Assembly (NCBI GenBank): GCA_916720285.1
Contig: CAKAQP010000099.1
Location: 1 to 8,493 of the forward strand
Source: an uncultured Lachnoanaerobaculum sp.
Lineage (GTDB): Bacteria; Bacillota; Clostridia; Lachnospirales; Lachnospiraceae
Direction of reading: 5' to 3'
DNA length: 8,493 nucleotides
Shown here: piece after piece, positions 1-8,075 of the stretch
Numbering within the stretch: the stretch's first letter is position 1
Layout of the letters: every line of letters starts with the position of its first letter
The notes under the pieces: generated by a model
What the model was told of the DNA's origin: nothing
Databases searched by the model: none
What the model saw: the letters and a program-made list of their open reading frames with translations, nothing else
Program-made: the position numbers and the translations under genes

Positions 1-2952
1 GCTTTTATTGATCCTAATGACGATTCAGGATATAAGAATAGTGAGATTGAGCTTGCCGATGAACAACTTTTGACAAATATTCATCAGCTGCAGAGTCAAA
101 ACAATATTAAGCATTCTGCAAAGTTGAATAATGATTTAGGAAGAGTGTCTCTTGATATTGAGATGGAGACAGGTACGGGTAAGACATACGTCTATATCAA
201 GACGATGTTTGAATTGTATGAAAAATATGGTTGGAGCAAATTTATTATCGTTGTTCCGAGTATTGCTATTCGTGAAGGTGTAAAAAAGTCATTTGAGATG
301 ACCGTAGATCATTTTATGGAACACTACAAGAAGAAAGCACGTTTCTTTATCTACAATAGCTCAAATTTGAATCAGCTGGATGCCTTCTCTCAGAATGACA
401 AAATCAATGTCATGATTATCAATACCCAGGCATTTGCCTCATCTTTGAAAGAAGATGGTAAGAGTAAGGAAGCCCGTATCATCTATTCAAAACGAGATGA
501 GTTCGGTTCACGTAGACCTATTGATGTCCTTGCTGCTAATAGACCGATTATTATTCTTGATGAACCTCAGAAAATGGGTGGTGCCGTAACACAAAAGGCC
601 TTGAAGAATTTCAATCCTTTATTCAGCTTAAATTACTCCGCTACTCATGCGGTTGCGCATAATACAGTTTATGTGCTCGATGCATTGGATGCATTTAATA
701 AAAAGCTTGTTAAGAAGATTGAAGTTAAGGGATTTGAAGTAAAGAATTTCCGTGGTACAGATAGTTATTTGTATTTAGAGCAGATTATTTTGTCATCAAA
801 GATGCCTCCTATGGCTAAAATCGAACTTGAGATTGGCTATAACAAGTCTACAAATAGAGAAACACATAACCTTGGTGTGGGAGATAGTCTTTACTATGAA
901 TCCAAGGAAATGGAACAGTACAAAGGATATACCATCTCAGAAATAGATCCACTTACCGGTACAGTGACTTTTACTAATGGTAAAACAATCAAAACAGGTG
1001 AAGTCGTTGGTGATGTGTCTGAAACAGACATGCGCCGCATTCAGATTAGAGAAACAATCAAGTCACACTTTGAAAAAGAGGAATCCTTATTCAACCAAGG
1101 CATCAAATCCTTGTCCTTATTCTTTATTGATGAGGTATCAAAATATCGTCAGTATGATGAAGATGGAAATGAGGTACTTGGAGAATATGGAAGAATTTTC
1201 GAGGAAGAATACCTTAATGTGCTAAATGAGAAACTCTCTTTAATTGATTCTCCATATCAGAGATACCTTCGTTCTACATGCAGTGATCCTCATGAGGTAC
1301 ATAGAGGATATTTCAGTATTGATAAGAATACAGGAAGAAGTATTGATTCTGCAGTCAAAAGAGGCAGTGAATTTTCTGAGGATATTTCAGCGTATGATCT
1401 TATTCTGAAGAACAAGGAGAGATTACTTTCGTTTGAGGAACCTACCAGATTTATCTTCTCTCACTCTGCGCTCCGAGAAGGTTGGGATAATCCGAATGTA
1501 TTCCAGATTTGTACCTTAAAGCATAGTGAGAGCAATACCGGAAAGCGTCAGGAAGTAGGTCGTGGTCTTCGTCTATGCGTTAACCAGGATGGAAACAGAA
1601 TGGATGTACAATCTGTCGGAGAAAGAGTCCATGACATTAATATGCTAACTGTTGTGGCAAGTGAAAGCTATACGACTTTCGTAAGTGATTTGCAGAGCGA
1701 TATTAAGACTGTGCTTTATGAGAGACCTACAGTTGCAACAAGTGAATACTTTTACGGTAAATATGTAAAGGTAGATGATACACCGGTACAGATTGATAAT
1801 GAACAGGCAAATGCAATTGAATTTTACCTTATCAGTAATGGGTACATTGATTCAAAGAGAAAAGTTACGGATAAGTATAGAACAGATGCAACAGTAGGAA
1901 CTGTGGCTCCATTACCGGAAGAATTACAGCCAATGGCAGAAGGTATTCATATGCTGATTCAGTCCGTTTATGATGACAGTATTCTTAAGGATATGTTTGT
2001 TGATGGACATGAGACAAAGGTAACGGAGAATCCTTTGAACGATAACTTTGCGAAGAAAGAGTTCCAGGCACTTTGGAATGAAATCAACCATAAGTATGCT
2101 TATACGGTAAGCTTTGATAGTAACGAACTGATCCGCAAGTCAATCGATTATATTGATGAAAAACTGATTGTAGCAGAACTTCAATACACTACAACAGTTG
2201 GCCGCCAGAAAGATAAGATGGATGAGTACGAAGTAGGAAGAGGTGCTTCATTTGTCAGAGAATCAAGCGGTACATATAATCTGAAACACGTAGAGACAAG
2301 CAAAGTGAAATACGATCTTGTTGGAAAGGTTGCAGAAGGCACCACGCTGACACGAAAGACGGTAGGAGCAATTCTTGCAGGTATTCGTAAGGATAAGCTT
2401 TATATGTTCAGAAATAATCCGGAAGAATTTATTACTAAGGTGGTTCGACTGATAAATGAGCAGAAGGCAACGATGATTGTTGAACATATTTCATATGACT
2501 CCATCGAGGGTAAATATGACAGTTCAATCTTTACAGCAGAGAAGAATACACATAGCTTTGATAAGGCGTTCTTGGCGAAGAAGTCTATTCAAGATTATGT
2601 GTTTACGGATGGCTCCGCAGAAAAGAGTATAGAGCGTCGCTTTGCTGAGGATTTGGATGCAGCAGAAGAGGTATGTGTGTATGCTAAACTTCCGAGAACG
2701 TTCCAGATACCTACACCGGTAGGAAATTATTCTCCGGACTGGGCGATTGCCTTCTATGAAGGAAAAGTAAAGCATATTTTCTTTGTGGCAGAGACCAAGG
2801 GAACCATGGATAGCTTGAATCTGCGTCCAATTGAGCAGGCAAAAATTTCCTGTACAAAGAAGTTATTCAATGAGATGTCCACAAGTAAGGTCAGATATCA
2901 CGATGTTGATAGCTATCAGAGCTTATTAGATGTGATGAAGACAATGAGGTGA
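1..2952 (+). CDS. res: Type III restriction-modification system, Res (helicase/endonuclease) subunit, 5'-truncated by the window
   Basis: This is the ATP-dependent restriction subunit of a type III R-M complex, which works with a Mod methyltransferase to translocate along and cut unmodified DNA. The frame is open from base 1, so the true start lies outside; the first in-frame TTG (70) is not credible because family-like sequence (SEIELADEQLL) precedes it. SF2 helicase motifs appear in order: Walker A METGTGKT (163-186), DEPQ box (559-570), SATH motif III (637-648), REGWDNPN motif V (1474-1497) and QEVGRGLRL motif VI (1549-1575). The C-terminus holds a PD-(D/E)xK-type nuclease: PD at 2734-2739 and ETK at 2791-2799. 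About 983 residues are visible against roughly 1000 usual for the family (from memory), so only some tens of N-terminal residues are missing. No frameshift is seen and all catalytic motifs are intact. The mod gene should lie upstream. A 26-nt gap to the next gene suggests co-transcription. Confidence 0.95.
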   Translation, partial: AFIDPNDDSGYKNSEIELADEQLLTNIHQLQSQNNIKHSAKLNNDLGRVSLDIEMETGTGKTYVYIKTMFELYEKYGWSKFIIVVPSIAIREGVKKSFEMTVDHFMEHYKKKARFFIYNSSNLNQLDAFSQNDKINVMIINTQAFASSLKEDGKSKEARIIYSKRDEFGSRRPIDVLAANRPIIILDEPQKMGGAVTQKALKNFNPLFSLNYSATHAVAHNTVYVLDALDAFNKKLVKKIEVKGFEVKNFRGTDSYLYLEQIILSSKMPPMAKIELEIGYNKSTNRETHNLGVGDSLYYESKEMEQYKGYTISEIDPLTGTVTFTNGKTIKTGEVVGDVSETDMRRIQIRETIKSHFEKEESLFNQGIKSLSLFFIDEVSKYRQYDEDGNEVLGEYGRIFEEEYLNVLNEKLSLIDSPYQRYLRSTCSDPHEVHRGYFSIDKNTGRSIDSAVKRGSEFSEDISAYDLILKNKERLLSFEEPTRFIFSHSALREGWDNPNVFQICTLKHSESNTGKRQEVGRGLRLCVNQDGNRMDVQSVGERVHDINMLTVVASESYTTFVSDLQSDIKTVLYERPTVATSEYFYGKYVKVDDTPVQIDNEQANAIEFYLISNGYIDSKRKVTDKYRTDATVGTVAPLPEELQPMAEGIHMLIQSVYDDSILKDMFVDGHETKVTENPLNDNFAKKEFQALWNEINHKYAYTVSFDSNELIRKSIDYIDEKLIVAELQYTTTVGRQKDKMDEYEVGRGASFVRESSGTYNLKHVETSKVKYDLVGKVAEGTTLTRKTVGAILAGIRKDKLYMFRNNPEEFITKVVRLINEQKATMIVEHISYDSIEGKYDSSIFTAEKNTHSFDKAFLAKKSIQDYVFTDGSAEKSIERRFAEDLDAAEEVCVYAKLPRTFQIPTPVGNYSPDWAIAFYEGKVKHIFFVAETKGTMDSLNLRPIEQAKISCTKKLFNEMSTSKVRYHDVDSYQSLLDVMKTMR

Positions 2953-2964
2953 GTAATTGGTAAC

Positions 2965-2973
2965 AGAGGTGAT
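2965..2973 (+). promoter_or_regulatory. Shine-Dalgarno site fixing the GTG start of the OLD-family gene
   Basis: AGAGGTGAT lies 5 nt before the GTG at 2979. An ATG at 2972 is in another frame, so this site supports GTG as the start. The protein then begins MSIEKIVIKNFKRY, the usual first strand and ARNF-like segment of OLD/SMC-type ATPases. Confidence 0.75.
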
Positions 2974-2978
2974 GTTGA

Positions 2979-4619
2979 GTGTCAATAGAAAAAATTGTAA
3001 TTAAGAACTTCAAGAGATATAAAGAACCATTCACGGTTCATTTCAATGATGGAATGAATATTTTGGTAGGTGATAATGAAGCCGGAAAATCTACTATATT
3101 AGAGGCAATTCATTTGGCTTTGACAGGTATATATGCCGGCCGAAGTATAAAGACTCAACTATCGACATATCTATTTAATGTTGATGCGGTCAATGATTAC
3201 CTAACAAAAGTAAATAGTGATAATCATGCCGTACCTCCAGAAATAATGATTGAGGTATATCTAAAAAAAGGAAGTGTCCCTGAATATGAAGGTAATGGAA
3301 ACAGCGAGAAAAGAGATCAACTTGAAGGGATTTGTTTTAAAATAGCTTTTGATGAGCGATATCAAGCAGATTATGCAAGGCTTTGTGATACGGAAAAAAT
3401 TGAGAGCCTTCCAATAGAATATTATGAGGCTATGTGGAATGCCTTCAGTAGAGATCCACTTATGACTAAAACTATTGCTGTCAAATCTATATTGATTGAT
3501 TCATCAAATTACAGATATCAAAACGGATCGGATGTTTACATTTCACGTGCAATAAAAGAGTTCTTAGAACCGGAGGATATTACATCTATCTCACAAGCAC
3601 ATAGGAAATTCGTTGATGGATTTGCCAAAGATGAATCCGTTACTGCGATAAATGATAAGATTTCTGTTTCATCCACCATTTTGAATGGTAAGATATCGCT
3701 GAGTGCAGATCAAGGTGTTCAAAATTCTTGGGAAACAAGCCTTGTTACAAAAATCAATGAAATACCATTTGCACATGCCGGAAAAGGTGCTCAATGTATT
3801 ATCAAAACTCAATTAGCATTAAGTCATAAAAAAGCTAAAAATGCCGGGGTGGTTTTATTAGAAGAACCAGAGAGTCATTTATCATTTTCGCGATTAAATG
3901 AGCTTTTAGATGCTATTAACTGTTCGTCAGGTGGAAAACAATTTATTGTTTCGACTCATAGTAGTTTTGTTGCTAACAAGTTGAGTTTGGAAAATATCAT
4001 TTTACTTGCGAATAACAAGGTGATTGCCTTGAATAATTTAAACTCGGACACATATCGTTTTTTCCAAAAAATCGCAGGATATGACACTTTGAGGGTTATA
4101 TTGTGTAAGAAAGCAATTTTTGTAGAAGGTGATTCTGATGAGTTAGTTGTTCAAAGATGCTATATGGATTCACATGCTGGTAAGCTTCCAATCTATGATG
4201 GTATAGATGTGATGACGGTTGGAGGAATTACCTTTAAGAGATATCTAGAAATTGCCAAATTACTGGATAAAACCGTGGTCGTGGTCACTGATAATGATGG
4301 CGATGTTGAGGCTGTTAAAGAAAAGTTCAAAGAATATATGGGGGTCAATGGTATCAAAATCTGTTTTGACAATGTGGTTGATACCGGAACTCTTAAAATT
4401 AGTGGGAAAGATTTTAATTATAATACATTGGAACCAAAGCTTTTAAAAGAGAATGACTTGGTATTGTTTAATCAACTATTTGGGACTACGTACGAATTTG
4501 AAGATGACATGCATAAGTACATGCAGAGAAATAAGACTGAATGTGCAATGGCAATTTTTGAAAGTGAAAAATCAATATCTTACCCTTTGTATATTCAAGA
4601 GGCAGTAGAGGATGAGTGA
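2979..4619 (+). CDS. OLD-family ATP-dependent endonuclease (AAA ATPase + TOPRIM), GajA-like
   Basis: This is a predicted ATPase-nuclease of the overcoming-lysogenization-defect (OLD) family, of the class found next to UvrD helicases, as GajA is in Gabija. The N-terminal ABC-type ATPase has Walker A GDNEAGKST (residues 31-39), a signature-like stretch HAGKGAQCIIKTQLAL (about 266-281), Walker B VVLLEEPESH (291-300) and the H-loop STH (325-327). The C-terminal TOPRIM domain has FVEGDSDE (381-388, catalytic Glu383), VVVTDNDGD (434-442) and NTLEP (482-486), so the metal-binding acidic residues are present. At 546 aa it is close to GajA (just under 600 aa, from memory). It starts at GTG behind a good ribosome binding site, 26 nt after res, and its last 8 nt overlap the helicase gene. 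In GajA the ATPase part controls a DNA-nicking TOPRIM site; the same role here is inferred. A stand-alone class 2 OLD nuclease is the main alternative. Confidence 0.88.
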   Translation: MSIEKIVIKNFKRYKEPFTVHFNDGMNILVGDNEAGKSTILEAIHLALTGIYAGRSIKTQLSTYLFNVDAVNDYLTKVNSDNHAVPPEIMIEVYLKKGSVPEYEGNGNSEKRDQLEGICFKIAFDERYQADYARLCDTEKIESLPIEYYEAMWNAFSRDPLMTKTIAVKSILIDSSNYRYQNGSDVYISRAIKEFLEPEDITSISQAHRKFVDGFAKDESVTAINDKISVSSTILNGKISLSADQGVQNSWETSLVTKINEIPFAHAGKGAQCIIKTQLALSHKKAKNAGVVLLEEPESHLSFSRLNELLDAINCSSGGKQFIVSTHSSFVANKLSLENIILLANNKVIALNNLNSDTYRFFQKIAGYDTLRVILCKKAIFVEGDSDELVVQRCYMDSHAGKLPIYDGIDVMTVGGITFKRYLEIAKLLDKTVVVVTDNDGDVEAVKEKFKEYMGVNGIKICFDNVVDTGTLKISGKDFNYNTLEPKLLKENDLVLFNQLFGTTYEFEDDMHKYMQRNKTECAMAIFESEKSISYPLYIQEAVEDE

Positions 4620-5703
4620 TTTATATATTGCTGCCGCTGGTGCAGGAAAGACAACCTTTCTGGTGAATAAAGCACTGGAACAGCCAAATGAGAAGATTTT
4701 AATCACGACATTTACTGATTCTAATGAGCAGGGAATTAAAGAAAAGTTTTATCAAATTCATGGCTATATTCCGCCCAATGTAAAAATTATGCCGTGGTAT
4801 ACTTTCTTGCTAAGACATGGAGTAAAACCATATCAAAGTTACATTACAGATAAAACCGTAAAAGGAATTGAAATAGTTAATGCTGAGATTAAAGCACTGA
4901 GATATGCAAAAGATACAGAAGAACGGAATTATATTACACGTGGGGGAAGAGTTTATTCGGATAAACTTTCAAAACTGGTTTACAAGTTAAATGAAAATTC
5001 TAACGGATGCGTAGTATCACGATTAAAGAATATTTTTTCTAATATCTATATCGATGAAGTTCAAGATCTGGCAGGACATGATTTTGAGATTGTAAAGCTT
5101 CTTTGCGATGCCGGGATGAATATGACACTTGTTGGCGATGTAAGGCAGACAACTTATAAAACTCATTATGAAGCCAAAAATAAGAAATATAGCACAGGGG
5201 GTATTGAAGAGTACTGTAAAGATAAAATTAAGACAATACATATTGATACAGTGTCTTTAAATGTTACACATAGAAATAATCCTGACATCTGTGCATTTGC
5301 CAATACATTGTATCCCAACATGTTTGCTTGCACATCAGATATGAATGTTAAGACCGGACATGACGGATTGTTCTGGGTTTCGGAAAAAGATGTTGACAGC
5401 TATCTTAAGACGTATTCACCTATGCAACTGAGAGTAAATGTTAAAAAGAAGGTAAATGAGGAATACGGTGTACTTTCATTTGGAAATTCTAAAGGACTAG
5501 GTTTTGATCGGGTTTTGATATATCCTACAAAACCAATGCTTGACTGGATTTGTGGAAAGGGAACATTAAAAGCTGAAAGCAGATGTAAAACATACGTTGC
5601 CATTACAAGAGCAAAATATAGTGTCGCGTTTGTATATTCTACGAAAAATCCGCCGTCTAATTCCATGATTCAGAATTGGTGCCTGTCTCAAATAGCGAGA
5701 TAG
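4612..5703 (+). CDS. Compact UvrD/PcrA-like SF1 helicase, GajB-like
   Basis: A 363-residue superfamily 1 helicase/ATPase, probable partner of the overlapping OLD nuclease. Motifs run in order: Walker A AAAGAGKTT (7-15), motif Ia ITTFT (31-35), motif II IDEVQD (147-152), motif III LVGDVRQTTY (173-182), motif IV THRNNPDIC (219-227), motif V-like GNSKGLGFDRVLIY (291-304) and motif VI YVAITRAK (328-335). All are intact, so it should bind and hydrolyse ATP. It is much shorter than UvrD (about 720 aa) and also shorter than GajB (about 500 aa); the space between motifs IV and V is only about 65 residues, so a 2B-like subdomain is essentially absent. The ATG lies within the end of the upstream gene (8-nt overlap), with AAGAGG at 4597-4602 nine nt ahead, which points to translational coupling. 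GajB is thought to sense DNA ends and stimulate GajA; the same is inferred here. It may be an ATPase without real unwinding activity. Confidence 0.85.
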   Translation: MSDLYIAAAGAGKTTFLVNKALEQPNEKILITTFTDSNEQGIKEKFYQIHGYIPPNVKIMPWYTFLLRHGVKPYQSYITDKTVKGIEIVNAEIKALRYAKDTEERNYITRGGRVYSDKLSKLVYKLNENSNGCVVSRLKNIFSNIYIDEVQDLAGHDFEIVKLLCDAGMNMTLVGDVRQTTYKTHYEAKNKKYSTGGIEEYCKDKIKTIHIDTVSLNVTHRNNPDICAFANTLYPNMFACTSDMNVKTGHDGLFWVSEKDVDSYLKTYSPMQLRVNVKKKVNEEYGVLSFGNSKGLGFDRVLIYPTKPMLDWICGKGTLKAESRCKTYVAITRAKYSVAFVYSTKNPPSNSMIQNWCLSQIAR

Positions 5704-5734
5704 TTATAAAAGTGTTGAACTTGTAGATACTATA

Positions 5735-5998
5735 GTGGTAAGAGTGATGATAACAACTCATTATAAAAATGCAGCAATACGCAAAAATTTTACGAGTATA
5801 ATTGATGTGCAATCAGCACTCAGTGTTGAGGATGAATCTAAGAGACTACAAGAAATCAATTCGCTTGTTCGAGTATCAGACTCGTTCAAAAAGATTGTTG
5901 TCGTAAGAGACAATATTATGCCTTGGCATGACGAAAATGGAATCCTGTATATTGGAATAGAATATTTCTTATTAGATCCGGAATCGTTAGATAAATAA
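5735..5998 (+). pseudogene. C-terminal remnant of a DUF4143-type AAA ATPase
   Basis: An 87-codon ORF starting at GTG without a clear ribosome binding site. Its C-terminal two-thirds match what I recall of the end of ATP-binding proteins of the DUF4143 family: a DVQSALSVEDESKRLQEIN segment (like 'YYIQSA...DEEKR.QE'), DSFKKIVVVRDNI, then a DENGILYIGIEYFLLDP tail. There is no P-loop, no Walker B and none of the DUF4143 body, which in a full protein of about 400 aa would come before this. Family-like sequence (KSVELVDTIVVRV) seems to extend upstream of the GTG in the same frame, which is open from the TAG at 5693-5695. The stretch IRKNFTSIIDVQ appears to have lost several residues internally. I read this as a broken gene end left at the border of the defence cluster, 31 nt after the helicase stop, rather than a functional small protein. 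The family assignment rests on recalled sequence. Confidence 0.65.
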
Positions 5999-6086
5999 GA
6001 AAATAAAAGAATATATTACTTCTTGTGGGAACTTGCAGTACGCCATGATGTCCATCGGGACAGTAGCGGATACATATTGCAGAAAT

Positions 6087-6120
6087 AGTCAAGGATTTCA
6101 CCGAGATGAAATCCCTGACT
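6087..6120. repeat. Strong imperfect inverted repeat (hairpin)
   Basis: AGTCA plus GGATTTCA on the left (6087-6091, 6093-6100) pairs with TGAAATCC plus TGACT on the right (6107-6114, 6116-6120). There is one A/C mismatch and a 6-nt loop, CCGAGA. That gives 13 paired bases in a 34-nt hairpin. Neither side is followed by a T-run, so it is not a standard intrinsic terminator. It could be a relic of a mobile-element end or a structured RNA. Confidence 0.7.
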
Positions 6121-6131
6121 ACCGGGGTATA

Positions 6132-6180
6132 GGACAAAATAATCAAAGTCGACAACTTAAGTAGTCATAGACTTTGATTA
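6132..6180 (-). terminator. Probable intrinsic terminator of glmS
   Basis: An 11-bp perfect inverted repeat, TAATCAAAGTC at 6140-6150 against GACTTTGATTA at 6170-6180, begins 27 nt past the glmS stop. A further GAC/GTC pairing (6151-6153 with 6164-6166) extends the stem past a 3-nt bulge. On the minus strand the stem is followed by TTTTGTCC. The stem is AT-rich and the T-run short, so termination may be weak. On the plus strand it could also slow read-through from the defence operon. Confidence 0.55.
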
Positions 6181-6207
6181 ATTGTACTCGATTTTAAAAT
6201 TTATGGT

Positions 6208-8049
6208 TTATTCTACCGTAACAGACTTTGCCAGATTTCTTGGCTTATCAGGATCTAAGCCCCTTAAGAGGCTGACCTGATAGGATAGAAACTGCAGTGG
6301 AACTACCAAAAGGCTTCCGGCAAAGAGAGGATTGGTACTTGGTACACTAAGATTTTGTACAAAGTCATCCTCATCTATGGAAATATTTTCCATTGTGAGA
6401 GCAAAGCATTTTGCCCCACGACTTTTTACCTCATGAATATTTGAAATACTTTTTCCGGCGAGTTCTTCTTGGGAAAGAAGAGCAATTACAGGACTGTCTT
6501 TTTCTATTAGGCTTATTGTACCATGCTTCAGCTCACCGCTACTGTAGCTTTCACAGTGAATATAGCTGATTTCTTTAAGCTTTAAAGCTCCTTCCATGGA
6601 GATGGCCCAGTCAAGACCTCTTCCGAGGAAGAAAATATTGTCAGAGTCCTTCAGCATCTTTGCTATAGGTAGGATTTCACTATCCAGGGAAAGACATTGT
6701 TGAATCTTACCCGGTAGAAGGAAAAGTTCATCTCTGAGGCTACAAGCTTCTTCATCTTTAATTTTACCCTTTGCTTTAGCTAAAAGCAGGGAGAAAATAT
6801 AACTTGCAACAAGCTGACAGCTGTATGCCTTTGTAGTGGCGACTGCAATTTCAGGTCCCGCCTGTGTATAAAAGACGAAGTCTGATTCTACGGCAATTGC
6901 AGATCCCTTGACATTTACAATGGAAAGAGTTTTTGCCCCCAATTTCTTTGCTTCTTTTACTGCAGCTAAAGTATCCGCAGTTTCTCCTGACTGGCTTATA
7001 CTGATAACCAGTTCGCCATCTTCTAAAATCGGATGATTGTAGCGAAACTCACTTGCCAGCTCCACCTGTGCCGGAACTCTTGCCAGACTTTCACAAACTG
7101 ACTTTAATACATGGCCTACATGGTATGCAGATCCACATGCTATTATTCTGACTCTTGAAATATCTTGGAAATCTCTTTCACTCATAGAGAAGGCTTCATA
7201 GGAAAAGTCATCATTTTCTTTGCCACAGGCATAAAGTAGAGTATCTTTTACAGCCTGTGGTTGCTCAAAGATTTCCTTTTCCATAAAATGCAGATATTCT
7301 CCTTTATGAATTCGACTTTGATCAAGATCGGCTATATCGGAAGAGCGTTTTACCTCTTCCTTATTTTTGTTATAAATATGTATTTCATTTTCAGAAAGGC
7401 TTAAAATCTCCTTGTTTTCCAAGGTATATATTTCATTTGTATAGTCCAAAAATGCGGAAATATCTGAGGCAATATAAAAAGAATTTTCTCCTTTTCCTAC
7501 AATCAAAGGACTGTCCTTTCTCATTGCATAAAGAGTATTTGCATCATCTTTGAACATAATTGCAAAGGCGTAAGAACCTTTCAACTCTTTTTGGACTAAG
7601 AAGAGAGTTTTTAAAATATTTTTTTCTTTCAAGTAAAAATATTCAATCAGGTTTACAGCAACCTCGGTATCAGTTTCTGAGTAGAAATTGTATCCTTTTT
7701 CTTGTAAAAAGTTCTTTAAATACGCAAAGTTTTCAATAATACCGTTATGAACCAGTACTACTTCTTTATTCATAGATAAGTGTGGATGAGAATTCTTTTC
7801 ATCAGCCTTACCATGAGTTGCCCAACGTGTGTGACCGATTCCCATAGAGCAGGGAAACTCACATTCTTTGGAAGCAACAACCTTTTTTTTCAATTCCTCC
7901 AATTTACCTACAGATTTTACCATAGTAAATGGATGAGAATATAGGGCTATTCCGGCAGAATCATAGCCCCTGTATTCAAGACGCGAAAGACCGGACAGTA
8001 GAATATCCTTTGTATTCCTCTGCCCTACAAAACCAACAATACCGCACAT
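6208..8049 (-). CDS. glmS: Glutamine--fructose-6-phosphate aminotransferase (isomerizing), GlmS
   Basis: Cytoplasmic enzyme that converts fructose-6-phosphate and glutamine to glucosamine-6-phosphate and glutamate, the first committed step to UDP-GlcNAc for peptidoglycan. It is full length (613 aa, E. coli 609). The N-terminal class II glutaminase domain has the processed nucleophile Cys2 in MCGIVGFVG, EYRGYDSAG (25-33), HTRWATHG (73-80), HNG (101-103) and TDTE (126-129). The first SIS domain has ACGSAYHVG (304-312) and the sugar-phosphate loop SQSGET (352-357). The second has LGRGLDW (475-481), LKEISY (491-496) and SGELKHG (504-510). The C-terminus DPDKPRNLAKSVTVE carries the catalytic lysine (608). 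AGGAGT (8058-8063 on the plus strand) lies 8 nt before the ATG. It is convergent with the defence operon. Control by the leader ribozyme is expected. The gene looks intact and ordinary. Confidence 0.98.
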   Translation of the reverse strand: MCGIVGFVGQRNTKDILLSGLSRLEYRGYDSAGIALYSHPFTMVKSVGKLEELKKKVVASKECEFPCSMGIGHTRWATHGKADEKNSHPHLSMNKEVVLVHNGIIENFAYLKNFLQEKGYNFYSETDTEVAVNLIEYFYLKEKNILKTLFLVQKELKGSYAFAIMFKDDANTLYAMRKDSPLIVGKGENSFYIASDISAFLDYTNEIYTLENKEILSLSENEIHIYNKNKEEVKRSSDIADLDQSRIHKGEYLHFMEKEIFEQPQAVKDTLLYACGKENDDFSYEAFSMSERDFQDISRVRIIACGSAYHVGHVLKSVCESLARVPAQVELASEFRYNHPILEDGELVISISQSGETADTLAAVKEAKKLGAKTLSIVNVKGSAIAVESDFVFYTQAGPEIAVATTKAYSCQLVASYIFSLLLAKAKGKIKDEEACSLRDELFLLPGKIQQCLSLDSEILPIAKMLKDSDNIFFLGRGLDWAISMEGALKLKEISYIHCESYSSGELKHGTISLIEKDSPVIALLSQEELAGKSISNIHEVKSRGAKCFALTMENISIDEDDFVQNLSVPSTNPLFAGSLLVVPLQFLSYQVSLLRGLDPDKPRNLAKSVTVE

Positions 8050-8075
8050 AGTATTTTACTCCTATTTAATTGTTT

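Larger units (their letters stand above)
5999..6207. other. Intergenic junction between the defence cluster and glmS
   Basis: These 209 bp separate the two convergent transcription units. I see no convincing gene. A minus-strand ORF runs through it (5916-6155) but overlaps the ATPase remnant, has no ribosome binding site and no family resemblance. The stretch 6025-6135 is less AT-rich than its surroundings and looks like a relic of coding or mobile DNA that I cannot identify. Two inverted repeats (6087-6120 and 6140-6180) are described separately. Confidence 0.6.

Noticed and set aside
70..72. TTG as the start codon of the type III Res gene
   Set aside because: The frame is open to base 1 and the upstream codons read as normal family sequence, so the gene is truncated by the window rather than starting here.
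2263..2775. Two minus-strand ORFs inside res (2263-2487 and 2524-2775)
   Set aside because: They are shadows of an intact, motif-bearing gene on the other strand, with Cys-rich unnatural translations.
4252..4446. 64-codon plus-strand ORF inside the OLD-family gene
   Set aside because: It lies out of frame over the TOPRIM region, and its Trp-rich translation looks like a frame shadow.
2979..4619. PARIS or a retron-type ATPase
   Set aside because: The TOPRIM domain is fused in the same protein and the partner is a UvrD-like helicase; no reverse transcriptase or separate AriB-type protein is present.
5916..6155. Minus-strand 79-codon ORF across the junction
   Set aside because: It overlaps the ATPase remnant and both arms of a hairpin, has no ribosome binding site and no recognisable motif.
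6087..6180. CRISPR array or tandem repeats in the junction
   Set aside because: The two inverted repeats differ in sequence and there is no repeat-spacer periodicity.
6140..6186. Tn7-type terminal end next to glmS
   Set aside because: I looked for a TGT/ACA end with repeated transposase-binding sites and found none; only the position is suggestive, so it is kept as a hypothesis.
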